In this document: one piece after another, positions 10,616 to 21,577 of the stretch
How the letters are laid out: the number at the start of each line of letters is the position of its first letter
Position numbering within the stretch: position 1 is the first letter of the stretch
Notes under the pieces: generated by a model
Seen by the model: the letters and a program-made list of their open reading frames with translations, nothing else
Databases searched by the model: none
What the model was told of the DNA's origin: nothing
From: Palaemon carinicauda
Taxonomy: Eukaryota; Arthropoda; Malacostraca; Decapoda; Palaemonidae
Assembly: GCF_036898095.1 (NCBI RefSeq)
Contig: NC_090766.1
Location: 37,822,787 to 37,886,786 of the forward strand
Reading direction: 5' to 3'
DNA: 64,000 nt
Position numbers and translations under genes: made by a program

Positions 10616-11370
10616 TATAATGCTACTGTTTATTATCAATCGCTCTCTCCCACACTGATAATAGACCAACAGTTTAAGCTTCCCATCTCATGTTTTAGTT
10701 TATTTGAATTTTTGTGACATTCTAGCTCGCAACTGCTTGTATTTAAGCTCGTTGTCTGTTGAATAATGGTTACTTTCATTCACCTTGCCTCTCGGTTAAA
10801 GCCTAATGCTACGGTTTTTCATCTCTCGCTCTTTCCCACACTGATTATAGACCAACCTGTTTAAGCATGCCATCTCATGTTTTAGTTTGAATTTTTGTGA
10901 CATTCTTCCTCGCAACTGGTTGTATATAAGCAAGTTATCCACTGAATAATTGTTACTTGCATTTCACCTCGCTTCTCTGTTAAAGGCCAATGCTACTCTT
11001 TATATATCTCTTGCTCTCTCCCACACTGATAATAGACCAGCCTGTATAAGCATTCCATCTCATGTTTTAGTTTGTTTGACTTTTTGTGTTATTCTTGCTC
11101 GCAACTGCTTATATATAAGCTCGTTATCTATTGAATAATGGTTACTCGCTTTCACTTCGCCTCTAGTAAAGCCTAATGCTACTGTTTTTTCATCTATCGC
11201 TCTCTCCCATACTGATAATAGACCAGCCTGTATAAGCTTGCCATCTCATGTTTTAGTTTGTCTGAATTTTTGTGACATTCTTATTCGCAAGTGCTTGCAT
11301 ATAGGCTCGTTATCTATTGTATAATGGTAACTTTCATTCACCTCGCCTCTGTTAAAACTTAACAGTTACT
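10616..11370. repeat. About 185-bp tandem repeat, four units, copy A
   Basis: TGCTAC starts recur at 10621, 10807, 10991 and 11177 (spacings 186, 184, 186). Units share CTCTCCCACACTGATAATAG, GCCATCTCATGTTTTAG and a TATA-like TGTATATAAGC followed by TTGAATAATGG. No coding potential is seen. The same four units occur at 50694-51440, so copy number is conserved here. Confidence 0.93.
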
Positions 11371-11660
11371 TTATCAAAACAGCCTTCCAAACACAACCAG
11401 CATCTTACCCCTCCATCACCCTATTTCCTATGATGCACTGCGAGTCCTAATACGCGATGAAAACCAGTTCGACTTTCTCTCCTCTACAGAGAATAATACG
11501 GAGCTCAAGAGGATATACTGCTTGAATTTGCAACAACCAAGTGCCGTATCTCCTTCTGTAGATATCCACCAGTCTATAACTCTGAAGTGGGAAAAGCTTA
11601 TTGTATGCTTCAGATAATCTTTAATTTCGTAACACATTAATTATCCTTAAACCCTCCTGT
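11371..11660. other. Anonymous duplicated sequence
   Basis: About 290 bp matching 51440-51730. No gene signal is visible. Confidence 0.45.
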
Positions 11661-12260
11661 ATTTTTTTTTTAATACAACTAACTAGCATTTGTCCGTCAA
11701 CTGTCTCGAATAATAATAGTAAGAACAACAATAACAATATTTAAAAAAAAAAATTATAAATACAACAAACGGGCATTTTTTCTTCCAACTGCTTTGCATA
11801 AATACAGCAACAACAACAACAACAACAACAATAATATTTTTCATGAATACAAAACGGGAATTTGTCCTTCAATTGCTTCTAAGAAGAAGAAGAACAACAA
11901 CAGCAACAACAATAACAACAACAACAACAATATTTTTTTAATAAATACAACAAACGGGCATTTGTCCCTCAACTGCTACGAACAACAACAACAATAATAT
12001 TTTTTTGATAACTACAACACATGGGCATTTGTCCTTCAACTGCACCGAACAACATCAACAACAACAACAATATTTTTTTAATAAATACAACAAACGGGCA
12101 TTTGTCCCTTAACTGCTACGAACAACAACAACAATAATATTTTTTTGATAACTACAACACATGGGCATTTGTCCTTCAACAACAACAACAACAACAACAA
12201 CAACAGCAATAATAATAATAATAATAATAACAATAATAATAATAATAATATTAAAGAATA
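11661..12260. repeat. CAA/AAT-rich minisatellite with GGGCATTTGTCC units, copy A
   Basis: Seven units of about 70-100 bp, each with a version of CGGGCATTTGTCCTTCAACT followed by (AAC)n/(AAT)n and a T-rich AATATTTTTTT segment. The array ends in (AAT)n. Copy B (51755-52165) has fewer units. Asn-rich open frames are repeat translations. Confidence 0.9.
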
Positions 12261-12655
12261 AAAAATTTCAAATCACTGTCGGTATTCACTCCCCAAGGTA
12301 CAACATCATTACCAATATTCGCCAAATTGTCCTTGGCCGATAAGAGGAAGCAATTGAGCCGTGTTATTAAACCTGAAACAGTACAGCAGTTCATTACCGC
12401 GTAATGACTGAGGCTTTTGTCTTCCAGAGCCATTATCAATATTCATTATCACTTTACATAAATCGGTATTAACGACGTCATTGCCATACTTCAGCGTATT
12501 GCAGTAAATGTTGTTTAATTACCCAGAGCTGAGATGTGGTAAAAATTCGCCATAACAACGTTGGATCCTCCAAAGCATTTACATATGAAAATGCAGTTTA
12601 ATTACATCAGTTATGATAGAATTTAAATTGACCTAAACGCTGCTTGCGACCATTA
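12261..12655. other. Anonymous duplicated sequence
   Basis: Close match to 52166-52565. Low-complexity-free, moderate GC, no recognisable protein or RNA. Confidence 0.5.
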
Positions 12656-12972
12656 AAAAGATTGAGGATATTTTAAAAGGAGGGGGATGAGGGATAGGAG
12701 GAGATAATAGAGTAGATGGAGGTGGGGGGGTAGGAGGAGATGAGGGAGTAAAAGTAAGTGGGGGAGTACATGAAAATGGGGAGGAGGAGGAGGAGGAACG
12801 GTAGAAGTAGGAGGAAAAGTAGGAAGAGGGTAGGGGGCGTAGGAGAAAGAGGAGAAGTAGGAGGAAGAGGAGGAAAAGTGGTATGGGAAGGAGCAGGAGG
12901 AGGAGGAGGAGGAGAGAAGTAGGCTCTAGTAAAGAAATCAGGTTATTTTCTGCAGGAAAAAAAAAAAACAAA
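12656..12972. repeat. Purine-rich (GGA)n tract, copy A
   Basis: A strongly strand-asymmetric GGAGGAGG/GTAGGAGG tract with a short A-rich end at 12957-12979. Its counterpart is 52575-52907. Such tracts can form triplex or quadruplex-like DNA; that is inference. Confidence 0.9.
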
Positions 12973-13063
12973 AAAAACAAGCAGTTTCGCGTTAGCTTCT
13001 ACTTCTAATCATTTCCCATCCCTTCAAACCTGCTTCTCGTAATCTTAGAGCCCCTTACGCTAA

Positions 13064-13547
13064 TCAAGCACTCGTCGGCCTTATCTTCGAGACGAGCCTC
13101 CACCTCAAACGGATGCAAGAGCAAGAAAAATCCCACGAACTTGTCTCGTTCTTAACCGGTTTAAATACGCCAACTTCAAAATTGAAGGAAATAAGGTGTC
13201 TCGTCTTTAATTGGTTCAAATACGCTAATAAATATGGAACGCTAAATTCAAAATTTAAGGAAATAAGATGTCTCGTTCTTAACTGGTTTAAATACGGAAA
13301 TGAAATTGGAACGCCAACTTCAAAACTGAAGGAAATAATGTGTCTCGTTCTTAATTGGTTTAAATACGCCAATGAAAATAGAACGCCAATTTCAAAGTTG
13401 AAGGAAATAAGGTGTCTCGTTCTTAATTGGTTTAAATACGCCAATGAAAATGGAACGCTAACTTCAAAATTGAAGAAAATAAGGAAGAAAATCACATTTT
13501 TCCTCCTCGTTTCTTTTGTTATTTACCATTCCTTTAGTCTTTGCTAA
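13064..13547. repeat. 72-bp minisatellite, copy A, open on both strands
   Basis: Unit of 72 bp (GAAATAAGGTGTCTCGTTCT, AATTGGTTTAAATACGCCAA, then CTTCAAAATTGAAG), so it translates as a 24-residue repeat. A minus-strand frame (13064-13495, 143 residues, motif LAYLNQLRTRHLIS) and a plus-strand frame (13113-13547, motif LVLNWFKYAN) are both open. Copy B has four more units. The repeat is long enough and in phase, but nothing else supports coding; a minisatellite without stops explains both frames. Confidence 0.85.
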
Positions 13548-13734
13548 TTCCACTAAGTTCTTTACTTCTCTACCTCTTCGAAAGACATTGCCAAGCACTG
13601 CTTGAAAAGTATCATGTATAAATGGATCGTACCAAAGTAAATTAAGCTTAAACGAACATGTGTAGATATGGAATGCAATGATTAAAAATAAATCAAATGA
13701 AACCCATTTATTTTTATTTTTCTATTTTTTCGCA

Positions 13735-14042
13735 CATGAATGCCAAGGGCAAGGGGCATTAATATTTGCCTAGCAAGACAATGCCCTACAGACTGACCAT
13801 ATCTACGTATAATCAGCACCCAACCCCGCTCTCCACACAAGATAGGACCAGGGAGGGACAGGCAATGGCTGCTGATGACTCAGCAGGTTAACCTATAGGC
13901 TCCCAAAAAACCCTATCTTTAGCTTACAAGGAAGGTGAGATTGCAGATACCATATGAAACCAACGAGTTTGAGCGGGACTCGAGTCCCAGTCCTGCGATC
14001 ACCAGGCAGGGATCTTTGCAATAGGCCACCACAACCCTAAGG
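13735..14042 (-). mobile_element. tRNA-derived SINE, minus strand, copy A
   Basis: Read on the minus strand, the head starts near 14040 with GGGTTGTGGTGGCCTATTGC (box A-like TGGCCTATTGC), and a box B-like GGGACTCGAGTCCCGC lies about 50 bp on. This fits a tRNA-derived RNA polymerase III promoter. The body ends at about 13735 with AATGCCCCTTGCCCTTGGC. The family recurs at 53935-54242 and, in plus orientation, at 34444-34860. Confidence 0.75.
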
Positions 14043-14287
14043 CAAATACAACAGGGGTGTCCTTCGTAGGAACACGTACCAAAACCGGAGGACAAGTTAG
14101 GATACACAAACAATGGGCGTTGCGAAAAAAAGGAGATTTAATTTGCAATACTTGATTATCAATCGCACGAAAGCCGTAGGCGTCAGCTGATCGTGGGCGG
14201 CGGTTTAGCAGTTTGTTAGCCCATGACATTAATTAATGTAAGGAATTTTTATTAATTCTTTTACTTACGACTTAAAATTGGAGTATG
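14043..14287. other. Anonymous duplicated sequence
   Basis: Matches 54243-54487. No gene is recognised. Confidence 0.45.
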
Positions 14288-14515
14288 TTTGAAAAATGTA
14301 GCAAGACTGCAAGTATGATTATTATCTTTTTAGGACTTAACGGGAATAGTGTAAAAAAAAAAAAAAAAAAAATGAGTAAGAATTTAACTGTGATATTGTT
14401 TGAAAAAAAAAATAAAAAGTGGCAAAAATGAAAATGTGAGTTAATTTTTTATGACTCAATTGGGATACTGTTTGAAAAAAATAAAAGGTGGCAAGATTAC
14501 AAAAGTGAATATTAC
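14288..14515. repeat. Degenerate A-rich tandem repeat
   Basis: Three to four imperfect copies of a segment with GGGATACTGTTTGAAAAAAA and poly-A, spaced about 70-110 bp. The counterpart is 54490-54712. Confidence 0.6.
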
Positions 14516-14561
14516 ATATTAAATCTTCATACTTTTAGTAAACTATTTGATCAGAGAAAAA

Positions 14562-14636
<75 letters not shown>

Positions 14637-14819
14637 AAATGATAATTTTCCAAATTTAAACGGATTTAAAAAACTTTGGCCCCATGGTAAGTCACTGGAA
14701 TTTCAGTTTCTTTGGATTCAGATCGAATCCACGGCCAGAAGCTATTATCATAAAGTTAATTCCCCGTTGGGTGTCTGATCCCATGGCAGAGAGAATTCGT
14801 TATTAAGAGGTATTTGTGG

Positions 14820-14875
<56 letters not shown>

Positions 14876-14889
14876 TGTATATATATATG

Positions 14890-14924
<35 letters not shown>

Positions 14925-14932
14925 ATATATAT
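14516..14932 (+). mobile_element. tRNA-like SINE with (TA)n arrays, present only in copy A
   Basis: A TA array (14562-14632) is followed by a tRNA-like head at about 14676 (GGCCCCATGGTAAGTCACTG, then box B-like AGATCGAATCCACGG), a body with CCATGGCAGAGAGAATTC, and a TA tail (14823-14932). Copy B at about 54705 passes directly from the A-rich tract to AAGTGCATTCAAAAGCAG, so the whole segment is absent there. The exact insertion edges cannot be fixed because both flanks are low complexity. Confidence 0.68.
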
Positions 14933-15299
14933 AAGTGCATTCAAAAGCAGTTCTTCAATTATTCAAATAAAACAAAAGCATAAAATTCCAAGCTTCCCAA
15001 AAAGAGGAAACCAACTTAGTATGGAGAGGGTCCTCCGGTAAAACTATGATAAATACAAGAATTTTCTGGTTATCCTACTGATAATATATTCTAGGAAATA
15101 CGACTTTTTTACCTTCTTGAGTAGGAAGATGCATTACGCCGAAGGATTCTCGGATGGTGGGACAATAGCCAAGCCCTTATTCTACATGGTACATTAAATC
15201 TGAGAAATTTCTTGAGTACAATAAACAGGCTGGTGGCATCAGATAATGAACGGGACATAATTATAGAATATTTTAAATAATAATCTGCATTTCCTTCGT
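14933..15299. other. Anonymous duplicated sequence
   Basis: Aligns with 54713-55080 with scattered substitutions and small indels (about 95% identity by eye). No gene is visible. Confidence 0.5.
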
Positions 15300-15565
15300 A
15301 TTATGTTCTACTAATGTACCCTAGTAAATATTTAGATATGCACGTAAACAAAAACACTATCAACCCTTCCCACCCCCTCCCCCTTTCCTAACTACAACAT
15401 CGCAGTTTTAGAAATTTGTGGGATATTGTGGTTTCTGAGTGTACCTCTCAGGGTATCCCCCATTCACCGGAGTATGATTACTTCATTTCAACCTACCCGA
15501 GGGACGGGGAGAGACCCAATAGTCATATATCTAGCCATACCAATGAGCTTGACAGGATAGGACTA

Positions 15566-15656
<91 letters not shown>
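15300..15656 (+). repeat. Dispersed repeat family E with (TA)n tail, copy A
   Basis: Markers are AAATATTTAGATATGCACG, CCACCCCCTCCCCCTTTCCT, AATTTGTGGGATATTGTGG and CAACCTACCCGAGG, followed by TA arrays (15571-15656). The same family is at 29665-29905, 55080-55410 and, reversed, 42573-42968. No protein is encoded. It is probably a short retroposon whose tail grew into the TA microsatellite. Confidence 0.8.
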
Positions 15657-15896
15657 GCATACCTATTGTTAATTATATAGGGGAGATGTCTCTTTAGAAT
15701 CTTAAGAGCAGAGGCTTTCCCATTTTTCAATATAGATCTTACTGGTCACTTTCTTAGATACACAGAAAATGTACATCCACTATAGGTGGTGTTAATATAA
15801 TCATGTATAAGTTATTAAATCAGATCTGAGTGAAAAACAAAGTCATAAACACATGCTTCCAAGAACGAAAATGATATACTATACTCAATTTCTTTT
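15657..15896. other. Anonymous AT-rich duplicated sequence
   Basis: Matches 55411-55650. Nothing recognisable. Confidence 0.4.
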
Positions 15897-16041
15897 AATG
15901 AGGCGCATTTGGGCTTTTAGCTCGGAAACGTTTCCTACCAGCTGCATGGTTAGATAAAATAATTCTAACCAATCAGGTAGTAAGAAACTTTTCCGAGCTA
16001 AAAGGACACCCCCTGCGAGTCGGTGCAAATGCCCCTCATGA
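15897..16041. mobile_element. Hairpin MITE, copy A
   Basis: About 145 bp. The ends AATGAGGCGCATTTG and CAAATGCCCCTCAT are inverted, as are inner segments TTTTAGCTCGGAAACGTTTC and GAAACTTTTCCGAGCTAAAA. The centre is AACCAATCAGG against TAGATAAAATAATTCT. In copy B both ends are flanked by TTAA. No coding capacity: a non-autonomous DNA element. Confidence 0.8.
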
Positions 16042-16560
16042 AATAAATGAGTATAGTAGAGAATATTCCCTTATTTCCATAACAGGAATTAATACATAAT
16101 TCTAATTAAAAACGCCTATACACATCAGATTATATGACCATCTTCACAAAAAGTGTATAAGAATTATATTTGATTCAGAATAGAAATAAATAATCAAAAT
16201 GAGCACACCTACATAAGGCGTGAATAAAAAATAATAATCTCCATAATATAAAATGCATATGTATGTAGAAAAAAAAAGTTAACAAAATCATAGTAATTAC
16301 ACATAGCAAAAAGAAATGACGATAAACTATCAACAAAACATAAATATACGAACTCTTATTAGTTCAAGACTTACTCAGAAATAGAACACGAATCAATCAT
16401 TAGTATGTTTGCTTAACCTCCCTTTCTAATACACTAATTTTCCAAGAGCAATTAGCAAACGACTGCAATAGTCATAGCGATAGTAACCTGATATTTTTCT
16501 TTAATATTCACAATTGGGCTAGTAATAATAAATTACCCTATATAATATAGAGCAATTTTA
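16042..16560. other. Anonymous AT-rich duplicated sequence
   Basis: From about 16375 the identity to copy B becomes almost complete. No gene is recognised. Confidence 0.5.
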
Positions 16561-16656
16561 TATATATTAGTATATATATATACTTATACATTTATATATA
16601 ATATATATATATATATATGTATATATATACTGTATATATATATGTATATATATATA

Positions 16657-16712
<56 letters not shown>
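16561..16712. repeat. (TA)n microsatellite
   Basis: Interrupted TA/TATG array that abuts the GC-rich dispersed repeat. Its partner in copy B is 56330-56475. Confidence 0.95.
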
Positions 16713-16713
<1 letters not shown>

Positions 16714-16734
16714 CAAGACGTATAAGGCTAACTT

Positions 16735-17225
16735 CACGCGAGCGGGTTGATGTCGCGCAGATTAGAAATCCATGAAGATTAACGAGGCACTTTACACGCT
16801 GCCCGTTCGGAAGAATTTCCGCGCGGTAATAATCTGCCAGCCGCGGCCCGCGTGTACTGCTAACCCACGCAGTTCCAGTGTCGAGGCTCATAGAAACTAC
16901 GACGCAGCACGGGAAGAAATCAGCTCGTGTGAAGACATGGCTCTTAACGAGCGAAAATTTATCCATGCGGGAAAACTCTCTCGTGTGAATACATGCCTAC
17001 TAACAAGCGAAAAATTTACAGTCCCCAAAAAATCTGCTCGTGTGAAGACATACCTTCTAACGAGCAAATATTTTCCCGTACGGAAAAAATCTGCTCATGT
17101 GAAGACATACAGTACATCCTAACGAGCGAAAATTTTCCAGTGCCAAAAAATCCGCTCGTATGAAGAAATGCCTTTTAACGAGAGAAAATTTATCCGTGCG
17201 AGAAAAATCCTCTTGTGTGAAGAGA
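16735..17225 (+). repeat. GC-rich dispersed repeat family G with about 57-bp internal tandem units
   Basis: Begins CTTCACGCGAGCGGGTTGAT and includes GGAAGAATTTCCGCGCGG. From about 16900 onward, five imperfect units of about 57 bp carry CTAACGAGCGAAAATTTTCC and GAAAAAATCTGCTCGTGTG with AAGACAT. An open 116-residue frame (16772-17122) is the same length in copy B at 56537-56887, but it runs through repeat units and has no protein features. It is related to the element at 8941-9865. Confidence 0.8.
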
Positions 17226-17989
17226 TTCTAAGTTCTTTTACAGCGAAATAAAGAATAAATATAATCGATCATAGGGTTATTTCCGGCTCATCGAAGTCCT
17301 CCTTCATATACGGTTCAATCCCACTGCAAAGTCATCTAATGAGTTTTCTCCCTTTCTCTCGCAGAATATCCCATCAGTTAACAATGATATTGGCTGCAAT
17401 GTAACAGAAGGATGCAGGATGCAAGTGTTATCCACGCGCAATGTCCGAAGAAATGTAGTGACGTGCAGGAGTATCGAGGTATTGAGGGATATTCATACTC
17501 CTATAGGATGCTAATACTCTTGTGATGTTTTCTTGTCTGGTTGTTGATTTCCTATTTCTAAATCTTACCTCTGGTGCCTCTTTAAAAGGTAAAAATCTAA
17601 CTAACTAAAATGGCATAACTGAAATTGTAAACCTCTCTATGAAAAATCTACAACAACCGATTGCTTTGGAATCAAAACCTGACAATAGAAAAGATTACTA
17701 TGACGTGGAATATGTATTTGGTATGCAGGGTAGTCCATAATCTTTATTATTAGCCAATAAAATCTATCATTTTACTTTCATATGGAACGAAAATTAGGAG
17801 TTCAAACGGAGGCACGTGAGCAAAGACTGCTAATTTAAAGCATCGTAACATGAGATTTGAGACAAAAGTCAACGAAGCAAAGAAAGCAGTCTTGAGTCCT
17901 GGGTAAAAATATAAGATAATTTGGCCAGAAATTAGCGATCAAATAAGTCATGATGTAAATGAAATCCAGGTTGTTTCTTATATGATTCC
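17226..17989. other. Anonymous sequence, nearly identical in both copies
   Basis: Matches 56991-57756 with only a few differences. No gene or RNA is recognised. Confidence 0.55.
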
Positions 17990-18265
17990 CGTATTATTAT
18001 TATCATTATTACTAGTTAAGCTACAACACTAGTTGAAAAAGCAGGATGCCGAAGCACAATGGCTCCAACAGGGAAAAATAGCCCAATGAGGAGAGGAAAT
18101 AAATAAACTAAGAGAGAAGTTATAAACAATTAAAATATTCTAAGAACAGTAACAACATTAAAATAAATCTTTCATATATAAACTATAAAAACTTAAAGAA
18201 AAATCAAGAGGAAGAGAAACTAGATAGAATAGTGTGCTAGAGTGTAGCCTCAAGCAAGAGATAAC
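17990..18265 (-). mobile_element. TAA-tailed LINE 3' end / SINE-like element, cut by the gap
   Basis: On the minus strand it ends GTTGTAGCTTAACTAGTAAT then (TAA)n-type sequence. Upstream are TTTTTCCCTGTTGGAGCC and TTTCCTCTCCTCATTGGGC, the same 3' end as the LINE at 32331-33828. The complete partner in copy B is 57757-58260. Confidence 0.88.
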
Positions 18266-18765
18266 NNNNNNNNNNNNNNNNNNNNNNNNNNNNNNNNNNN
18301 NNNNNNNNNNNNNNNNNNNNNNNNNNNNNNNNNNNNNNNNNNNNNNNNNNNNNNNNNNNNNNNNNNNNNNNNNNNNNNNNNNNNNNNNNNNNNNNNNNNN
18401 NNNNNNNNNNNNNNNNNNNNNNNNNNNNNNNNNNNNNNNNNNNNNNNNNNNNNNNNNNNNNNNNNNNNNNNNNNNNNNNNNNNNNNNNNNNNNNNNNNNN
18501 NNNNNNNNNNNNNNNNNNNNNNNNNNNNNNNNNNNNNNNNNNNNNNNNNNNNNNNNNNNNNNNNNNNNNNNNNNNNNNNNNNNNNNNNNNNNNNNNNNNN
18601 NNNNNNNNNNNNNNNNNNNNNNNNNNNNNNNNNNNNNNNNNNNNNNNNNNNNNNNNNNNNNNNNNNNNNNNNNNNNNNNNNNNNNNNNNNNNNNNNNNNN
18701 NNNNNNNNNNNNNNNNNNNNNNNNNNNNNNNNNNNNNNNNNNNNNNNNNNNNNNNNNNNNNNNNN
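18266..18765. other. Assembly gap, exactly 500 N
   Basis: A run of 500 N. A round number usually marks a scaffold join of unknown true size. It truncates copy A inside a repeat element. Confidence 0.99.
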
Positions 18766-19388
<623 letters not shown>

Positions 19389-21577
19389 AACAACTCGGTG
19401 TTTTTTCCTGTTTTTCTCGCAAATCTTGGATTTATTCAGCTTTTCATGGCTTCTTCGTCTTCGTTGGCCTCGGATAAGTTGAGTATAGTGTCTGTTATGT
19501 ATAAATGTAGGCTCTTGGTAAAATTTTGAGTGATTAATAGGATTAATCTTTGATACAAGAGCCGTAGCCTACCAGAGGTGTCCTGGACACTGTCACTCGC
19601 TAGGTATAAATTAGTTAGTCAGAGTGACATTCCTGGTTGTTTTGCTTAATAAATTTTAGCTATTTAGCTTTACATAGGATTTCCTTTCGTGCTTAGTATT
19701 ATTTGGCGAAGTATTCGCCATTCTGGCCTACGCTAGGCCATGTAGCCTAGTCGTTTGGTCCTAGTACTTAATGCATGATTTTGGTTTTTCCGAGTGTAAT
19801 TAAAATTTTATTGAAGCTTTAGGCTATATTTTATACATTTTAGACTGTGTGGAATATTTCCAAGATTGTATACGTGAGAGTTTCGGTGAATTAGGTAATC
19901 GATTCTCTTGGTGCCTAGGCTAATTGCTTATGGAGCCTTAGTATACTTTATTATACTCCCCGGTTGCTTTCTTTTCTTCGGAGAAGGTATGCAATCCCTT
20001 TCCCTCTGTTTAAGCCTTGGGCTTATCCCTAAGTGGTTTTTTCCGAATTTATTTTCGATAAAACTATACTAGGGTGTTACTGTACCTTCCTGTTCCAGCA
20101 GAGTCTGGTTCAAAGAGGGACAGAACAACAGAGTTTTTAGTCTGAGTCCGTGTTGTTTGGCTTGGGGCAGAGTCTCCCTCGCTGACCTAACACTTACAAA
20201 GGGAGCTTAGCTCCCTTAGGTCACTATCGAAGGTTTCTGTAGTTATGATTCCTTCTTGTGTGATCGACCAGACTAAGTCCTGTTGCTGTTCTCGGGGAGG
20301 ATAAATCTTCCCTTGGGAGTAGCAACGCCTTCCTTGCTTTGGTGCTCTGGAAGCTGGCAGGTATTATACTACTGCGCTGGCCCTTTCCCTTAGATCTCCC
20401 TTAGGCTAAGACAAAGTTCTTGGCTGCGGGTGATCTGTCACTAAAGCAAGGTTGGCAGGACCCTCTTGTCCCTTCCCCCTCTATCTCCGTAATGGCCTAG
20501 CCATTACTGTACTGTACCTTGCCGGCCGGCAGAGCTGGCCGGCAGGGGTATTACTGTACTGTATGTCATTCTACTTCTGGACCTAGTATAGGTTGGGATA
20601 TGGAATTGACTAAGCCCATTGCCGGCCGGCAGAGATGCTGGACGGCAAGGGTCTTATGTTTTCGAGTGCTGCCCGGACCTCTCTTGGTCCCTCATCCATG
20701 CCTGCCGGCAGAGCCGGACGGCATTGGTCAAGGAAGCCTGAATTAAGTTTCTCCCCTTCCTTATATGCACTCTTTCGGTTGCCGGGCTTGGGGGTTGTGT
20801 ACACTCTTATCCCGGCATCCATTCTATTTTCTTCTAGTGCTGTACCTGTCCCGGCTGCCGGCCTCATAGGCCGGCAGCCGGGCAGGTGTAGTCTTCTGGT
20901 TCTTTTGCTGCCGGCTGGCATCGGTCTTGTACCTTTGCCGGCCGGCTTATGTCAGTCCTTGTCTGCCGGCCACCAAGAGTGTGGCCAGCAGCTGGGTACT
21001 ACCTTGTGTAGTTGCTGGCCGGCAATCATTGCCGGCCAACACTGGCTGTTGCTGGCCGGCAGCTGCTGCCGCCGGCCCAGGCATTTGAACCAGAGGGCTG
21101 CCGCCCTATAGCTGTTAAGTAGTATACTTTAAAGCTAATTGTGGTGTGTGCCGGCCGGCAAAGGCAGGCCGGCACACATCCTCCTATACTGTACTAGTAT
21201 TCTTCTGTATAGCATATACAGTAAGAAGAAAACTATAGTAAAAGTTTAGGTACAGCACTGTATCTTCTAACACTATTGTGTTTTCTTGCACGGCCCTTTG
21301 CTGTTGCCTTCAGACAAGAAGCAGAGTTCTTCCCTGTCTATTATCCCGGATTTTAAAATCATTGCCTAGGTGTGAGCTCCACCTGTTTCCTCTGGAAACT
21401 TTGCATTGGTTACTCTAGTAGAGATAAACCATTTTGATTTTATTATCTGGAAGGCTGCAGCAATGGGTTGTGAGGGAAACACAAGTGTGTGTCTTTAATT
21501 TCTGAATTGTTATGCTATACTATGCATATCCAGTGATACATAGTTCACTTGATACTCATGGAAATTTCTTCTCTTTA
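19389..21577 (+). other. DIRS 5' leader, possibly with an intron
   Basis: About 2.2 kb between the terminal repeat and the first convincing gag sequence. A short frame starts at the ATG at 19446 (28 codons, Ser-rich MASSSSLASDK) and is followed by a possible donor (TTG-GTAAAA). A pyrimidine-rich acceptor TTCTCTTTACAG ends at about 21578, just before gag coding resumes. The first exon and intron are inferences. The leader holds the palindromic GGCCGGC cluster annotated separately. Confidence 0.5.
20515..21182. repeat. GCCGGCCGGC palindrome cluster in DIRS leader
   Basis: At least ten occurrences of GCCGGC-type palindromes (GCCGGCCGGCAGAGCTGG, CTGCCGGCCTCATAGGCCGG, TGGCCGGCAATCATTGCCGG and similar), many as paired inverted copies separated by a few bases. 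GC content is far above the surrounding AT-rich DNA. The cluster is expected to fold into GC stems in RNA. Confidence 0.9.

Noticed and set aside
13919..14229. A functional tRNA gene at the box A/B-like sequence
   Set aside because: The arms do not close into a tRNA cloverleaf and the sequence continues into a dispersed SINE body; family members are found at other sites.
16772..17122. A 116-residue protein conserved between 16772-17122 and 56537-56887
   Set aside because: The whole region is nearly identical in both copies and the frame crosses tandem GC-rich units; conservation reflects recent copying, not selection.
20519..21111. Pro/Ala/Gly-rich ORFs on both strands
   Set aside because: They come from the GCCGGC palindrome cluster, where both strands lack stops because of high GC.
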